DNA of 64,000 bases from Billgrantia pellis (GTDB lineage Bacteria > Pseudomonadota > Gammaproteobacteria > Pseudomonadales > Halomonadaceae): the NCBI RefSeq assembly GCF_008297955.1, contig NZ_VTPY01000002.1:372001-436000 (forward strand), written 5' to 3'. Positions 17,975 to 29,089 of the stretch are shown piece after piece. Positions within the stretch are counted from its first letter, which is position 1, and the number at the start of each line of letters is the position of its first letter. A program made the translations under genes and the position numbers. The notes beneath the pieces are model-generated. The model saw only the letters and a list, made by a program, of their open reading frames with translations. It was not told the origin of the DNA and searched no databases.

Positions 17975-18430
17975 TCAGTCAGGCAGCACCAGCATGTGCA
18001 TGGGATAGGGCAGCATCTCGGCGAAGAAGAACGCCACGCCGAAACCGAAGACCAGGCTATAGCCTCCCAGCAGCAGCCAGTTACGCTCCCCCTTGAGCAG
18101 CAGGAACAGCGCGACGAACACCACCGTGGCCACATCGAACCCCAGCGTCGCGAGCGAGATCACGTAAGCGGCGAAGAGCCCCACCACGGGCAACGTGCGG
18201 AAAAGTGGCTCCCCCTCCTCCCCCTGGCGCTGGAACAAGGTGCCGTCCTTCAGGCGCAGCACCACCTCCAGCAGCACGATGGCCAGAACCACGAAGGAGA
18301 GTGGCAGAATCAACAGCAGGTTCTGCACGGCCGACGACACCCGAATGGCATCCATCAGGTACCACAGGGTAAAGCCGGCCAGAGCCATGAGAACCAGCAG
18401 GTCCCCATAGTCGCGTTTGTTGGTGGTCAT
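17975..18430 (-). CDS. tctB: Tripartite tricarboxylate transporter small subunit TctB, set 2
   Basis: A 151-residue protein with four hydrophobic segments. The start at 18430 (MTTNKRDYGDLLVLMALAGF) is preferred over an upstream Met at 18457 which adds MPRAAWSRL. The C-terminal pair ends FAEMLPYPMHMLVLPD, usual for TctB. It is placed between tctC (60 bases) and tctA in the same minus-strand operon. Confidence 0.85.
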   Translation of the reverse strand: MTTNKRDYGDLLVLMALAGFTLWYLMDAIRVSSAVQNLLLILPLSFVVLAIVLLEVVLRLKDGTLFQRQGEEGEPLFRTLPVVGLFAAYVISLATLGFDVATVVFVALFLLLKGERNWLLLGGYSLVFGFGVAFFFAEMLPYPMHMLVLPD

Positions 18431-18490
18431 GAGACGACTCCAGGCGGCCCGAGGCATCTGCCCGAGGCCGCATCATTCATTCGGCAGGAT

Positions 18491-19498
18491 TCAATTCAGC
18501 AGGTGGGCGTACTTCTCGAAGACCTCGAAGTTGGTGCGCATCATCTCATTGGAGCGCTCGGGTCCGACCCAGACACCACCGATGTCGTTGGAGGCGAGAT
18601 GATCCTGGACATCCTTGCGCGCCAGGGTGTTCTGGATTGCCTCGGAGAGAACTTGGAATCGCTCCGGGTACTGTCGCTCCATTTCGCTGCTGACGGCAAA
18701 GCCGCGCATCGAGCCCTGCAGCACCGGCACCTCGAAACCCATCGGCTTGAGGGCCTCGTTGATGGTGGGTACATCCCACTGGTCGATTCGCTCGTCATTG
18801 ACGATGGCCAATGGCGTCAGGAACTCGCGGATGCCCTCGCTGCCCTGAGCACTGATGGAGATGAAGTGCACCTGACCGCCAGCCACTGCGGAACGAGCCT
18901 CACCGCCGCTGTTGTAGGTCACTAGATTGAGGTTCTCCTGGGGGATGCCCGCCTCTTCGAGCAGCAGCCGCACCATGAGATGGCCCGCCGAACCCTGGAC
19001 CACAGAGGCACGCACCTGGCCGGGGTTGTCGCGGATCTCCTCCAGTAGCGAAGGCAGATCCTCGAAGCCGCTGTCCTTGTTGGCGGCGATCAGGTCGAGA
19101 TCGAACCACTGGAAGTTGATAAAGGAGAAGTCGTCGATGCCGTAGGACGCTCCGCCCGTCAGGATGGTATTGGTCAGGTACGGCGCGAAGGTAGAGGCAT
19201 AAAGCGTGTAGCCATCGTCCGGCCGCGACAGGATGTAGTTGGAGGAAACCTGGGTACCCGCTCCCGGGCGGTTGGTCACACGTACGGGAGCCTCGAACTC
19301 CTCGGCCAGGAAGTTGGACATGGCACGCGTCATGCGATCCGCACTGCCGCCGGTTCCGAAGCCCACCACCAGATCGACGGGCCGATCCGGGAACTCGTCG
19401 GCCGCGACGGGGGCCGTCATCGTCAGCGAAGCCAGCAGGGCCGCGAGGGTACCGGTCATAAGCGCCTTCCGACCGGTCTGTGCAATTCGTTCAAACAT
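18491..19498 (-). CDS. tctC: Tripartite tricarboxylate transporter substrate-binding protein (Bug/TctC), set 2
   Basis: A 335-residue periplasmic binding protein. A basic start (MFERIAQTGRKAL) and hydrophobic stretch end at VAADEFPDRPVDLVVGFGTG, a Sec signal peptide with cleavage after VAA. The Bug motif GSADRMTRAMSNF and NRPGAGTQVSSNYI follow. It heads a tctCBA-abrB operon; no regulator is attached, unlike set 1. Substrate unknown. Confidence 0.9.
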   Translation of the reverse strand: MFERIAQTGRKALMTGTLAALLASLTMTAPVAADEFPDRPVDLVVGFGTGGSADRMTRAMSNFLAEEFEAPVRVTNRPGAGTQVSSNYILSRPDDGYTLYASTFAPYLTNTILTGGASYGIDDFSFINFQWFDLDLIAANKDSGFEDLPSLLEEIRDNPGQVRASVVQGSAGHLMVRLLLEEAGIPQENLNLVTYNSGGEARSAVAGGQVHFISISAQGSEGIREFLTPLAIVNDERIDQWDVPTINEALKPMGFEVPVLQGSMRGFAVSSEMERQYPERFQVLSEAIQNTLARKDVQDHLASNDIGGVWVGPERSNEMMRTNFEVFEKYAHLLN

Positions 19499-19528
19499 GG
19501 CGTGAAATATCCTTCATTGTTGGTTTAG

Positions 19529-19669
19529 GGAACCGCTGATTTATGTCGCGAGCGATGAGAGGCTGGTCGCCGCCGGAGCGCAGAAACCGGAGTTGACTGA
19601 CTGCTCAATGAGGATTTTGAGCACCGCCGGCGGCCAGGATATCGAGCACAGCAATAAATCAGTGTTTCC
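19529..19669. mobile_element. 141-bp IS5-like non-autonomous element (MITE) with TTAG target duplication
   Basis: The left end GGAACCGCTGATTTAT (19529-19544) and the right end ATAAATCAGTGTTTCC (19654-19669) are inverted repeats matching at 14 of 16 positions. The element is flanked on both sides by TTAG (19525-19528 and 19670-19673), the 4-bp YTAR duplication characteristic of IS5-type transposases. No transposase is inside. The core shares a motif series with the element at 44178-44320. It sits upstream of tctC set 2 and could affect its promoter. Confidence 0.8.
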
Positions 19670-19754
19670 TTAGTTCGGGGCTCGCCCCGGCAGCACCAAC
19701 TCTAGAGGGTCAACCTGTCACCAACCTTGCATGCTCCCTGCCTTCGACCATTGT

Positions 19755-20708
19755 CTAAATTGCCAGCCGCGCCAGCAGTCCCTCCAGCTCATTGGCCACG
19801 AAGTGTGGCTCGACGCACTCGTCGAGATGCCCCGAGGCGAAGCGCAGAAAGCCCAGCGCGGCATGGGGCAGGCGGCGGTCGCGACGCACGATGAACTGCC
19901 AGTGGCTCTCGATGGGAAGGTCGCGCACCGGCAGGATCACCAGATCGGGATGCTCGGGCGGCAGCACGTGCTCGGAGAGCACGGCCAGCCCCATGCCGGC
20001 CGCCACGCCCACGCGAATGGCTTCGTTACTCGCCATCTGCAGGGTTGGCCCCAGCGACAGGCCGTGCTCCTGCAACCAGCTCTCGAACAACATGCGCGTC
20101 GCCGAGCCGGGCTCGCGCAGCAGGAAGCGTTCCTCCAGCAGTTCGCTCATGGCCACCTGATTCCGTTCGGCGAAGCGATGGGTATGCGGTGCCACCACTA
20201 CCAACGGATTGCGCAGGAAACGACCAGCCAGGGCATGCGCCAGTGAGGGCGGATGGCTGAACACATAGAGGTCGTCGTCCTGGCGTTCGAAACGCGTGAG
20301 CATCTGGCGGCGGTTGCCAATGTGCAGGGTCACGTCGATTTCCGGGAAGGCCTGGCTAAAAGGGCCCAGCAGCCGCGGCAGCACGTATTGGGCGGTATTG
20401 ACCAGGGCAATGCTGAAGCGTCCCCGCTCGCCACCGCGCAAGGCGGCGAGATAGTCCTCAAAATCCTCGAAGCGGCTTAGTACCTCGCGGCTGGCGCGAT
20501 AGAGCTCCCGCCCCGCCTCGGTGGTCGTCAGCCGCCCATGGCCACTATGCAGCAGCGGCTCGCCCACCGCCTCGGTCAAACGCCTGAGCTGCTGCGACAC
20601 CGTCGGCTGAGTCAGGTGGAGCTGACGCGCCGCCTCGCTGACCGAGCCCGTGCGCACTACCGCGGTGAACACCTGAAGGAGCCGGAACGTCAGATGCCGA
20701 ACGTTCAC
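19755..20708 (-). CDS. LysR-family transcriptional regulator (CbbR/CmpR-like position)
   Basis: A 317-residue regulator: N-terminal HTH (VSEAARQLHLTQPTVSQQLR RL) and a full effector domain (SIALVNTAQYVLPRLLGPFS; SNEAIRVGVAAGMGLAVLSE). The YVLPRLLGPF segment resembles the CbbR/CmpR group, which respond to carbon status. It is divergent from an SbtA-type bicarbonate transporter, strongly suggesting it controls that gene. Its start lies 129 bases from the transporter start. Confidence 0.9.
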   Translation of the reverse strand: MNVRHLTFRLLQVFTAVVRTGSVSEAARQLHLTQPTVSQQLRRLTEAVGEPLLHSGHGRLTTTEAGRELYRASREVLSRFEDFEDYLAALRGGERGRFSIALVNTAQYVLPRLLGPFSQAFPEIDVTLHIGNRRQMLTRFERQDDDLYVFSHPPSLAHALAGRFLRNPLVVVAPHTHRFAERNQVAMSELLEERFLLREPGSATRMLFESWLQEHGLSLGPTLQMASNEAIRVGVAAGMGLAVLSEHVLPPEHPDLVILPVRDLPIESHWQFIVRRDRRLPHAALGFLRFASGHLDECVEPHFVANELEGLLARLAI

Positions 20709-20731
20709 TTCGGTACCCCGTGCGGCAATCT

Positions 20732-20747
20732 ATAGTGAATCATCTAT
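20732..20747. promoter_or_regulatory. Candidate LysR binding site between lysR and sbtA
   Basis: ATAGTGAATCATCTAT has matching ATAG/CTAT ends in the 129-base divergent intergenic region, in the T-N11-A style of LysR boxes. A second site ATTGGAATCAAT lies a little downstream. Assigned by position and symmetry only. Confidence 0.45.
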
Positions 20748-20837
20748 ACAACACCCACAAACAATTTATTGGAATCAATAGTACCCCCTCTGCACAATCC
20801 GCGACACCCCTGCCACCGCATTGCGAGAAAGTTATCC

Positions 20838-21779
20838 ATGCCCGATATCGTGGTGATGTTTTTTCTGCTCGGTCTGCTCGCCGGATTAGTGAAGTCCGAC
20901 CTGACCATTCCCAAGGCCGCCTACGACACCCTGAGCTTGTTGCTGATGCTGACTATCGGCCTCAAGGGCGGTATGGCGCTTTACGGCAACCTCGGCTGGT
21001 CGATCGTGCCGGAGTTGCTCGCCGTGGCGGCGCTCGGTGCGCTGATTCCCTTGGCGCTGATGCCGATCCTGCGGCGATGCGTGCATCTCTCGCCGGCAGA
21101 CAGCGCCAGCCTCGCTGCCCACTACGGCTCGGTCAGCGCCGGCACCTTCGCCGTGGCGCTCGCCTTCGCCGAGGGGCGCGGCCTGGTCATCGGCGCCGAG
21201 GTCACGCTCTACCTGGTGATGATGGAACTGCCGGCGATCATGGTCGCCATTGCTCTGTATCGCCGCTACCGTGGCAGCGAAGCCGGTGAAGCCATGCAAG
21301 GGCTGTGGCACGAGACGCTGACCAACCGCGGCGTGATCCTGCTGGCCGGGGGGGTACTGATCGGCGCCATGTACGGCCCGGCGGAAGGTGCCAACGTCAC
21401 CGATCTGCTGACCGGCGCCTTCCATGCGGTGCTGGCCCTTTTCCTGCTCGAAATGGGTCTGACCGCGGCGGACACCCTGCGCCCCGTTCCCTGGCGGCTC
21501 TGGCGACTGCTGACCTTCGCCCTGGTGGCGCCGCCAGCGCTGTCCCTGGTGGGGATGATAGTGGGACTGGCGCTGGGCCTGCCGGCCGGCTCGGTACTGA
21601 TCCTCACGGCCCTTACCGCCAGCGCCTCCTACATCGCCGCACCGGCGGCCATGCGTACCGCCATTCCCGAGGCCAACATCGGGTTGGCCATGCTCGCCTC
21701 CCTCGGCTTCACCTTCCCGTTGAACGTGATCGTCGGCATCCCGCTCTATCACCAGGCCATTCAGTGGGCGGCCGGCTAG
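20838..21779 (+). CDS. sbtA: Sodium-dependent bicarbonate transporter family protein (SbtA-like)
   Basis: A 313-residue membrane protein; the ATG at 20838 begins MPDIVVMFFLLGLLAGLVKS. The pattern of ten helices, the DLTIPKAAYDTLSLLLMLTIG LKGG stretch and the repeat HYGSVSAGTFAVA / TALTASASYIAAPAAMRTAI identify the SbtA (DUF897) family, Na+/HCO3- symporters in cyanobacteria that are also found in heterotrophs. No SbtB partner or carboxylase gene lies alongside. An AGAAAG weak ribosome site precedes the start. Confidence 0.82.
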   Translation: MPDIVVMFFLLGLLAGLVKSDLTIPKAAYDTLSLLLMLTIGLKGGMALYGNLGWSIVPELLAVAALGALIPLALMPILRRCVHLSPADSASLAAHYGSVSAGTFAVALAFAEGRGLVIGAEVTLYLVMMELPAIMVAIALYRRYRGSEAGEAMQGLWHETLTNRGVILLAGGVLIGAMYGPAEGANVTDLLTGAFHAVLALFLLEMGLTAADTLRPVPWRLWRLLTFALVAPPALSLVGMIVGLALGLPAGSVLILTALTASASYIAAPAAMRTAIPEANIGLAMLASLGFTFPLNVIVGIPLYHQAIQWAAG

Positions 21780-22087
21780 CTCGAGCAAGGCGCAGCGAGC
21801 CTTCGGCATCCGCCATGGCTCGCTGCATCTCAGCCTTTGGCTTATGACTGGCAACGCCTATCTCTGCGGCTCTTTCGCCCACCGTCTCACCGGCTATGTT
21901 GATAAGGACGATCCAACCTTTAGGCGCGCCCCTCTTCGACATTCGTAGAACGCTCCAAAGCTGCACTTTACGTTAACGTCAACCTCGCCTAGTCTAGTAC
22001 CATTCATCTATTGCGCTGCGAGCTGCGCCTGCGCGGTCCGCATCATAGACAGCTGGTCTATCACTGACACTAGGGAGTTCCGCCGCC
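21780..22087. other. Intergenic region before the liu operon
   Basis: This stretch holds no convincing gene. A minus-strand open frame from 21942 encodes a peptide starting MSKRGAPKGWIVLINIAGET, which looks somewhat protein-like but has no family, overlaps the sbtA end and lacks a good ribosome site. The right part carries the LiuR-like operator and the liu promoter. Confidence 0.4.
21967..21982 (+). promoter_or_regulatory. LiuR-like (MerR-type) operator
   Basis: TTTACGTTAACGTCAA is a near-perfect palindrome 105 bases before the isovaleryl-CoA dehydrogenase start. It matches the known style of LiuR sites, a MerR-type regulator of leucine/isovalerate genes in proteobacteria. No liuR gene is in the window, so the regulator must be encoded elsewhere. 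Confidence 0.65.
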
Positions 22088-23257
22088 ATGTTCACGTCCT
22101 ACAAGCCCCTCGACTTCGGCCTCGATGACGAACTCAACATGCTGCGCGACCACGTGAACGCCTTCGCCCGCGACGAGATCGCCCCACGCGCCGCCGAGAT
22201 CGATGAGAAGAACGAATTTCCCAACGACCTGTGGCGCAAGTTCGGCGACATGGGCCTGCTCGGCATCACCGTGCCGGACGAGGACGGCGGCAGCGGCATG
22301 GGCTACCTGGCGCACTGCATCGCCATGGAAGAGATCTCGCGGGCCAGCGCTTCGGTGGGCCTTTCCTACGGTGCCCACTCCAACCTGTGCGTGAACCAGC
22401 TCAAGATCAACGCCAGTGCCGAACAGAAGGCCAAGTACCTGCCCAAGCTGATCAGCGGCGAACATGTCGGCGCACTGGCGATGTCCGAGCCGGGCGCGGG
22501 CTCCGACGTAGTCTCGATGAAACTGCGCGCGCGCCGGGACGGTGACACGTACCTTCTCAACGGCAACAAGATGTGGATCACCAACGGCCCCGATGCCGAC
22601 GTGCTGGTGGTCTACGCCAAGACCGATCCGGACGCCGGCTCCAAGGGCATCACGGCCTTCATCATCGAGAAAGGGATGCCCGGCTTCTCCACCGCCCAAA
22701 AGCTCGACAAGCTGGGTATGCGCGGCTCCAACACCTGCGAGCTGGTGTTCCAGGACTGCGAAGTGCCCGCCGAGAACGTGTTGGGTCAGGAAGGCAAGGG
22801 CGTACGCGTGCTGATGAGCGGCCTGGACTACGAGCGCACCGTGCTCGCCGCCGGCCCCATCGGCATCATGCAGGCCGCCATGGACGTGGTAGTGCCCTAC
22901 ATCCACGAGCGCAAGCAGTTCGACCAGTCCATCGGCGAGTTCCAGCTGGTGCAGGGCAAGATCGCCGACATGTACACCACGCTCAACGCCTGCCGCGCCT
23001 ACCTCTACACCGTGGCCGCCGCCTGCGACCGCGGCCAGACCTCTCGCAAGGACGCCGCCGGTGTGATTCTCTACTGCGCCGAGAAGGCCACCCAGGTGGC
23101 CCTGGACGCCATCCAGCTGCTCGGCGGCAACGGCTACATCAACGAGTACCCCACCGGGCGCCTGCTGCGCGACGCCAAGCTGTACGAGATCGGCGCCGGC
23201 ACCAGCGAGATCCGCCGGATGCTTATCGGCCGCGAAATTTTTACTGAATCGGCATAA
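22088..23257 (+). CDS. liuA: Isovaleryl-CoA dehydrogenase
   Basis: A 389-residue acyl-CoA dehydrogenase. The family signatures are present: [18 protein letters not shown] and [20 protein letters not shown], with the FAD-binding loop [18 protein letters not shown]. The segment [20 protein letters not shown] carries the isovaleryl-CoA-type catalytic Glu position. It oxidises isovaleryl-CoA to 3-methylcrotonyl-CoA, the first liu step, passing electrons to ETF. It heads the operon behind the LiuR-like site; ribosome site AGGGAG. Confidence 0.95.
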   Translation: MFTSYKPLDFGLDDELNMLRDHVNAFARDEIAPRAAEIDEKNEFPNDLWRKFGDMGLLGITVPDEDGGSGMGYLAHCIAMEEISRASASVGLSYGAHSNLCVNQLKINASAEQKAKYLPKLISGEHVGALAMSEPGAGSDVVSMKLRARRDGDTYLLNGNKMWITNGPDADVLVVYAKTDPDAGSKGITAFIIEKGMPGFSTAQKLDKLGMRGSNTCELVFQDCEVPAENVLGQEGKGVRVLMSGLDYERTVLAAGPIGIMQAAMDVVVPYIHERKQFDQSIGEFQLVQGKIADMYTTLNACRAYLYTVAAACDRGQTSRKDAAGVILYCAEKATQVALDAIQLLGGNGYINEYPTGRLLRDAKLYEIGAGTSEIRRMLIGREIFTESA

Positions 23258-23269
23258 CCGAAGACGGAA

Positions 23270-23390
23270 GAGCGAAGAGGAAAGAGGGAAGAAAAGAAGT
23301 CGGAGCCACCAGGCGTTGCCGAGCGAAGAGGTTTTCTTATCTCTTCCTTCTTATCTCTTCCCTCTTGCCAAATTCCCAGCAAATCGCGTG
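23270..23390. repeat. Purine-rich / pyrimidine-rich imperfect inverted repeat
   Basis: The gap between liuA and liuB starts with an almost pure A/G tract (GAAGAGCGAAGAGGAAAGAG...) and ends with an almost pure C/T tract (TTATCTCTTCCTTCTTATCT...). The two arms are imperfectly complementary and could form a long intercistronic hairpin, perhaps influencing mRNA stability or relative expression of liuA. Confidence 0.55.
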
Positions 23391-23423
23391 CCGAGTCACG
23401 CGAGCCAGTTCAGGAACCGAAAC

Positions 23424-25031
23424 ATGTCCATCCTGACAACCCAAATCAATCCGCGCAGCAACGGCTTCCAGGCCAACGAGAAGGCCATGCGCCACGAGGT
23501 GATGAAGCTGCGCGAGCTGACCGCGGCGATCAGCCAGGGCGGCGGCGAGAAGGCCCGTGCCCGGCACGAATCGCGCGGCAAGCTGTTCGTGCGCGACCGC
23601 ATCGACCACCTGATCGACGAAGGCTCGCCCTTCCTCGAATTCTCGGCGTTGGCCGCGCATGAGGTCTACGAGAGCGCCGTGCCCGCCGCCGGCGTGGTCA
23701 CCGGCATCGGCCGTGTGAGTGGCGTGGAATGCGTGATCGTCGCCAACGACGCCACCGTCAAGGGCGGCACCTATTACCCGCTCACGGTGAAGAAGCACAT
23801 CCGCGCCCAGGAGATCGCCCGCAAGCACCGCCTGCCGTGCCTCTACCTGGTCGACTCCGGCGGTGCCTTCCTACCCCGCCAGGACGAAGTGTTCCCCGAC
23901 CGCGACCACTTCGGGCGCATCTTCTACAATCAGGCCACCCTCTCCGCCGAAGGCATCCCGCAGATCGCCGTGGTCATGGGTTCGTGCACCGCCGGCGGCG
24001 CCTACGTGCCGGCCATGGCCGACGAGTCGATCATCGTCAAGCAGCAGGGCACCATCTTCCTCGGCGGCCCGCCGCTGGTGAAGGCGGCTACCGGCGAGAG
24101 CATCAGCGCCGAGGACCTGGGCGGCGCCGACGTACATGCCAAGGTGAGCGGCGTGGCCGATCACTACGCCGAGAACGACGCCCACGCCCTGCAACTCGCC
24201 CGCGCCTGCGTGTCGCGGCTGAACTGGCAGAAGCGCGGCCAGCTCAAGAGGCAGGAGCCGAAGCCGCCCAAGCTCGATCCCAGCGAGATTTACGGCATCG
24301 TCGGCACCGACCTCAAGAAACCGTTCGACGTGCGCGAAGTGATCGGCCGCATCGTCGACGACTCCGACTTCGACGAGTTCAAGCGCTACTACGGCGACAC
24401 CCTGGTCACCGGCTTCGCCCACATCCACGGCTACCCGGTGGGCATTGTCGCCAACAACGGCGTGCTGTTCTCCGAATCCGCAGTGAAGGGCGCCCACTTC
24501 ATCGAACTGTGCGCCCAGCGCAAGATCCCGCTGGTGTTCCTGCAGAACATCACCGGCTTCATGGTCGGCTCCAGGTACGAGCACGAAGGCATTGCCAAGC
24601 ACGGCGCCAAGCTCGTCACCGCCGTGGCCTGCGCCAAGGTACCCAAGTTCACCGTGCTGATCGGCGGCAGCTTCGGCGCCGGCAACTACGGCATGTGCGG
24701 CCGCGCCTATGAGCCCAACCTGCTGTTCATGTGGCCCAACGCGCGCATCTCGGTGATGGGCGGTGAACAGGCCGCCGGTGTGCTGGCCCAGGTCAAGCGC
24801 GAGCAGTACGAGCGTGAAGGCCGCGAGTGGAGCAAGGAAGAGGAAGAAGCCTTCAAGCAGCCCACCCGCGAGCAGTACGAGCACCAGGGGCACCCCTATT
24901 ACGCCAGTGCGCGGCTATGGGACGACGGCGTGATCGACCCGGCCCAGACCCGCGACGTGCTGGGGCTGTCGCTTGCCGCCGCCATGAATGCCGAGGTCGA
25001 AGAGACCAAGTTCGGCGTGTTCCGGATGTGA
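23424..25031 (+). CDS. liuB: 3-methylcrotonyl-CoA carboxylase, carboxyltransferase (beta) subunit
   Basis: A 535-residue carboxyltransferase; the start [14 protein letters not shown] at 23424 follows TTCAGGAA. Typical motifs: [40 protein letters not shown], the oxyanion region [14 protein letters not shown] and [20 protein letters not shown]. It transfers CO2 from biotin on the alpha subunit to 3-methylcrotonyl-CoA. An earlier in-frame Met (23316) lies in the intercistronic hairpin and is rejected. Confidence 0.95.
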   Translation: MSILTTQINPRSNGFQANEKAMRHEVMKLRELTAAISQGGGEKARARHESRGKLFVRDRIDHLIDEGSPFLEFSALAAHEVYESAVPAAGVVTGIGRVSGVECVIVANDATVKGGTYYPLTVKKHIRAQEIARKHRLPCLYLVDSGGAFLPRQDEVFPDRDHFGRIFYNQATLSAEGIPQIAVVMGSCTAGGAYVPAMADESIIVKQQGTIFLGGPPLVKAATGESISAEDLGGADVHAKVSGVADHYAENDAHALQLARACVSRLNWQKRGQLKRQEPKPPKLDPSEIYGIVGTDLKKPFDVREVIGRIVDDSDFDEFKRYYGDTLVTGFAHIHGYPVGIVANNGVLFSESAVKGAHFIELCAQRKIPLVFLQNITGFMVGSRYEHEGIAKHGAKLVTAVACAKVPKFTVLIGGSFGAGNYGMCGRAYEPNLLFMWPNARISVMGGEQAAGVLAQVKREQYEREGREWSKEEEEAFKQPTREQYEHQGHPYYASARLWDDGVIDPAQTRDVLGLSLAAAMNAEVEETKFGVFRM

Positions 25032-25038
25032 GGTCGCC

Positions 25039-25862
25039 ATGACACAGACATATTCGAACCTGAACATCGACGATCGCGGCGTCGCCCGGCTGACGCTGAA
25101 CCGTCCCGACGTACACAACGCCTTCGACGACAGTCTGATCGCCGAACTCAACGTGCATCTCGACAAGCTTCACGACGCTGCCCGCCACGGCGAGGTGCGC
25201 GTGGTGGTGCTGGGCTCCGAGGGCAAGAGTTTCTCCGCCGGCGCCGATCTGAACTGGATGAAGCGCATGGTGGAGTACGACTTCGAAGGCAACCTGGCCG
25301 ACTCGCGCAAGCTCGCGAAGCTGATGCATGGCCTGGACACCCTGCCCTGCCCCACCGTGTGCCGCGTGCAGGGCGCCGCCTTCGGCGGCGCCGTGGGGCT
25401 GGCCGCCTGCTGCGACATCGTGATTGCCAGCGAGAAAGCCAAGTTCTGCCTCTCCGAGGTCAAGATCGGCCTCTCGCCGGCGGTAATCAGCCCCTACGTG
25501 CAGCGCGCCCTGGGCTCGCGCCAGATGCGCCGCTACGCGCTGACCGCCGAAGTGATCGACGCCGACCAGGCGCTGGAGCTGGGCCTGGCCCATCAGATCG
25601 TCGGTCACGACGCCATCGACGAGGCGGTCGAGGCGATGATCGCGACCCTGCTGGTCGGCTCGCCCCAGGCCCAGCGCGCCACCAAGGCGCTGCTGGCCGA
25701 AGTGGCCCGCGACGGTGACAGCAAGGCCACCCGCGAGCACACCTGCCGCGTGATCAGTGAGCTGCGCGTGAGCGCCGAAGGTCAAGAAGGCCTGACCAGC
25801 TTCTTCGAGAAGCGCCGCCCCGCCTGGGCCGACGACAACACGCATTCCTCGGAGCGCCGCTC

Positions 25863-25866
<4 letters not shown>
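25039..25866 (+). CDS. liuC: Methylglutaconyl-CoA hydratase (enoyl-CoA hydratase family)
   Basis: A 275-residue crotonase. The start MTQTYSNLNIDDRGVARLTL at 25039 lies 7 bases after liuB. Crotonase landmarks are seen: the oxyanion stretch GKSFSAGADLNWMKRM and GAAFGGAVGLAACCDIVIAS, with SEVKIGLSPAVISPYV. Placement between the two carboxylase subunits defines it as LiuC, hydrating 3-methylglutaconyl-CoA to HMG-CoA. The last 4 bases overlap the next gene. Confidence 0.93.
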
Positions 25867-27902
<2,036 letters not shown>

Positions 27903-28106
27903 GATTGGAGCGGAAACGAGAGCGTCAAGGCAAGTGCGCCGAGAGTAGCGGCGCCGGGAGCTGCCGTGAGCGAAGCTCATTTTTCAGGATGAAAAATGGA
28001 GCGCCCAGGGAGGGGTTCACAGCGATCTTCGCGAAAGGCAGCCCCCGGATCAGCCGCGGGCAAGGCCACCGGTCGCGTGCCGTGTACAGGATAGGAGAAA
28101 ATTCGA
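27903..28106. repeat. Intergenic repeat-like block with strong hairpin between liuD and liuE
   Basis: The gap contains GCTCATTTTTCA (27975-27986), loop GGA and TGAAAAATGGAGC (27990-28002), a stem of 9 perfect pairs extendable to 12 with one bulge, followed by GC-rich inverted motifs near 28050. It is unusually long for an intercistronic gap and looks like a dispersed REP/ERIC-style element. My impression that related blocks recur in Halomonas genomes is from memory and unverified; no second copy is seen here. Confidence 0.55.
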
Positions 28107-29006
28107 ATGGCATTTCCCAAGCACGTGCGCCTGGTCGAGGTCGGCCCCCGCGACGGGCTGCAGAACGAACCCAACCCGATCGACACGGCCACCAAGCTGG
28201 AACTGATCGACCGCCTGGTTGCCGCCGGCCTCAAGTACATCGAAGCGGCCAGCTTCGTCTCACCCAAGTGGGTGCCGCAGATGGCCGACCATCGCGACGT
28301 GATGACCGGCCTCACGCGTCGCCAAGGCGTCACCTATGCCGCCCTTACCCCTAACCTCAAGGGGCTGGAAGCGGCACTGGCGTGCGGCGTGGAGGAAGTG
28401 GCGGTCTTCGGCGCAGCTTCAGAGGCCTTCTCGCAGAAGAACATCAACTGCTCCGTGGCCGAATCCCTGGAGCGCTTCGCCCCGGTGCTGGAGCGAGCCA
28501 GAGAGGCAAACGTGCGAGTGCGCGGCTACGTCTCCTGCGTGCTCGGCTGCCCCTACGAAGGCGAGATCGCCCCGGTCAAGGTCGCTGATGTATCGAAAGC
28601 ACTCTACGAGATGGGCTGCTACGAAGTCTCGCTGGGCGACACCATCGGCGTCGGTACCCCGCTCGCCGCCAAGCGCATGATCGAAGCCGTGAGCCGCGAC
28701 ATTCCCATGGACAAGCTCGCCGCCCACTTCCACGACACCTACGGCCAAGCAATCGCCAACCTCTACGCCGTGCTGGAAGAAGGCATCAGCGTGGTGGACA
28801 GCTCCGTCGCCGGCCTCGGCGGCTGCCCCTACGCCAAGGGCGCCTCCGGCAACGTGGCCAGTGAAGACGTCGTCTACCTGCTCAACGGCCTGGGCATCGA
28901 CACCGGCATCGACCTCGACAAGCTCGCCGACACCGGTACCTGGATCACCCAGACCATCGGCCGACCGAACCGCTCCAAGGTCGGCGTGGCGCTGGCGGCT
29001 AAGTAA
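28107..29006 (+). CDS. liuE: Hydroxymethylglutaryl-CoA lyase
   Basis: A 299-residue TIM-barrel lyase; TAGGAGA precedes the ATG. The motifs are diagnostic: [20 protein letters not shown] at the N-terminus, [20 protein letters not shown] with metal-binding His residues, and the catalytic loop Cys in [14 protein letters not shown]. It cleaves HMG-CoA to acetoacetate and acetyl-CoA and ends the leucine pathway. No CoA transferase for acetoacetate follows; the operon ends at the terminator. Confidence 0.95.
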   Translation: MAFPKHVRLVEVGPRDGLQNEPNPIDTATKLELIDRLVAAGLKYIEAASFVSPKWVPQMADHRDVMTGLTRRQGVTYAALTPNLKGLEAALACGVEEVAVFGAASEAFSQKNINCSVAESLERFAPVLERAREANVRVRGYVSCVLGCPYEGEIAPVKVADVSKALYEMGCYEVSLGDTIGVGTPLAAKRMIEAVSRDIPMDKLAAHFHDTYGQAIANLYAVLEEGISVVDSSVAGLGGCPYAKGASGNVASEDVVYLLNGLGIDTGIDLDKLADTGTWITQTIGRPNRSKVGVALAAK

Positions 29007-29022
29007 TCAGGTGATAGAAACG

Positions 29023-29060
29023 AAAAGCCCCTGAGCCAGGTGACTGGCTTGGGGGCTTTG
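29023..29060 (+). terminator. Rho-independent-type terminator of the liu operon
   Basis: AAAAGCCCCTGAGCCAG pairs with CTGGCTTGGGGGCTTT across a GTGA loop, 17 bases after the liuE stop. Stem is about 16 bp with one or two mismatches and ends in TTTG. Confidence 0.85.
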
Positions 29061-29089
29061 TCGTTCCCCAAACAAATTTCTACTCTCTA

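Noticed and set aside
21709..21966. 85-codon minus-strand frame after sbtA
   Set aside because: Part of it looks protein-like (GWIVLINIAGETVGERAAEIG), but it overlaps sbtA, has no ribosome site and no family; kept only as a note in the intergenic entry.
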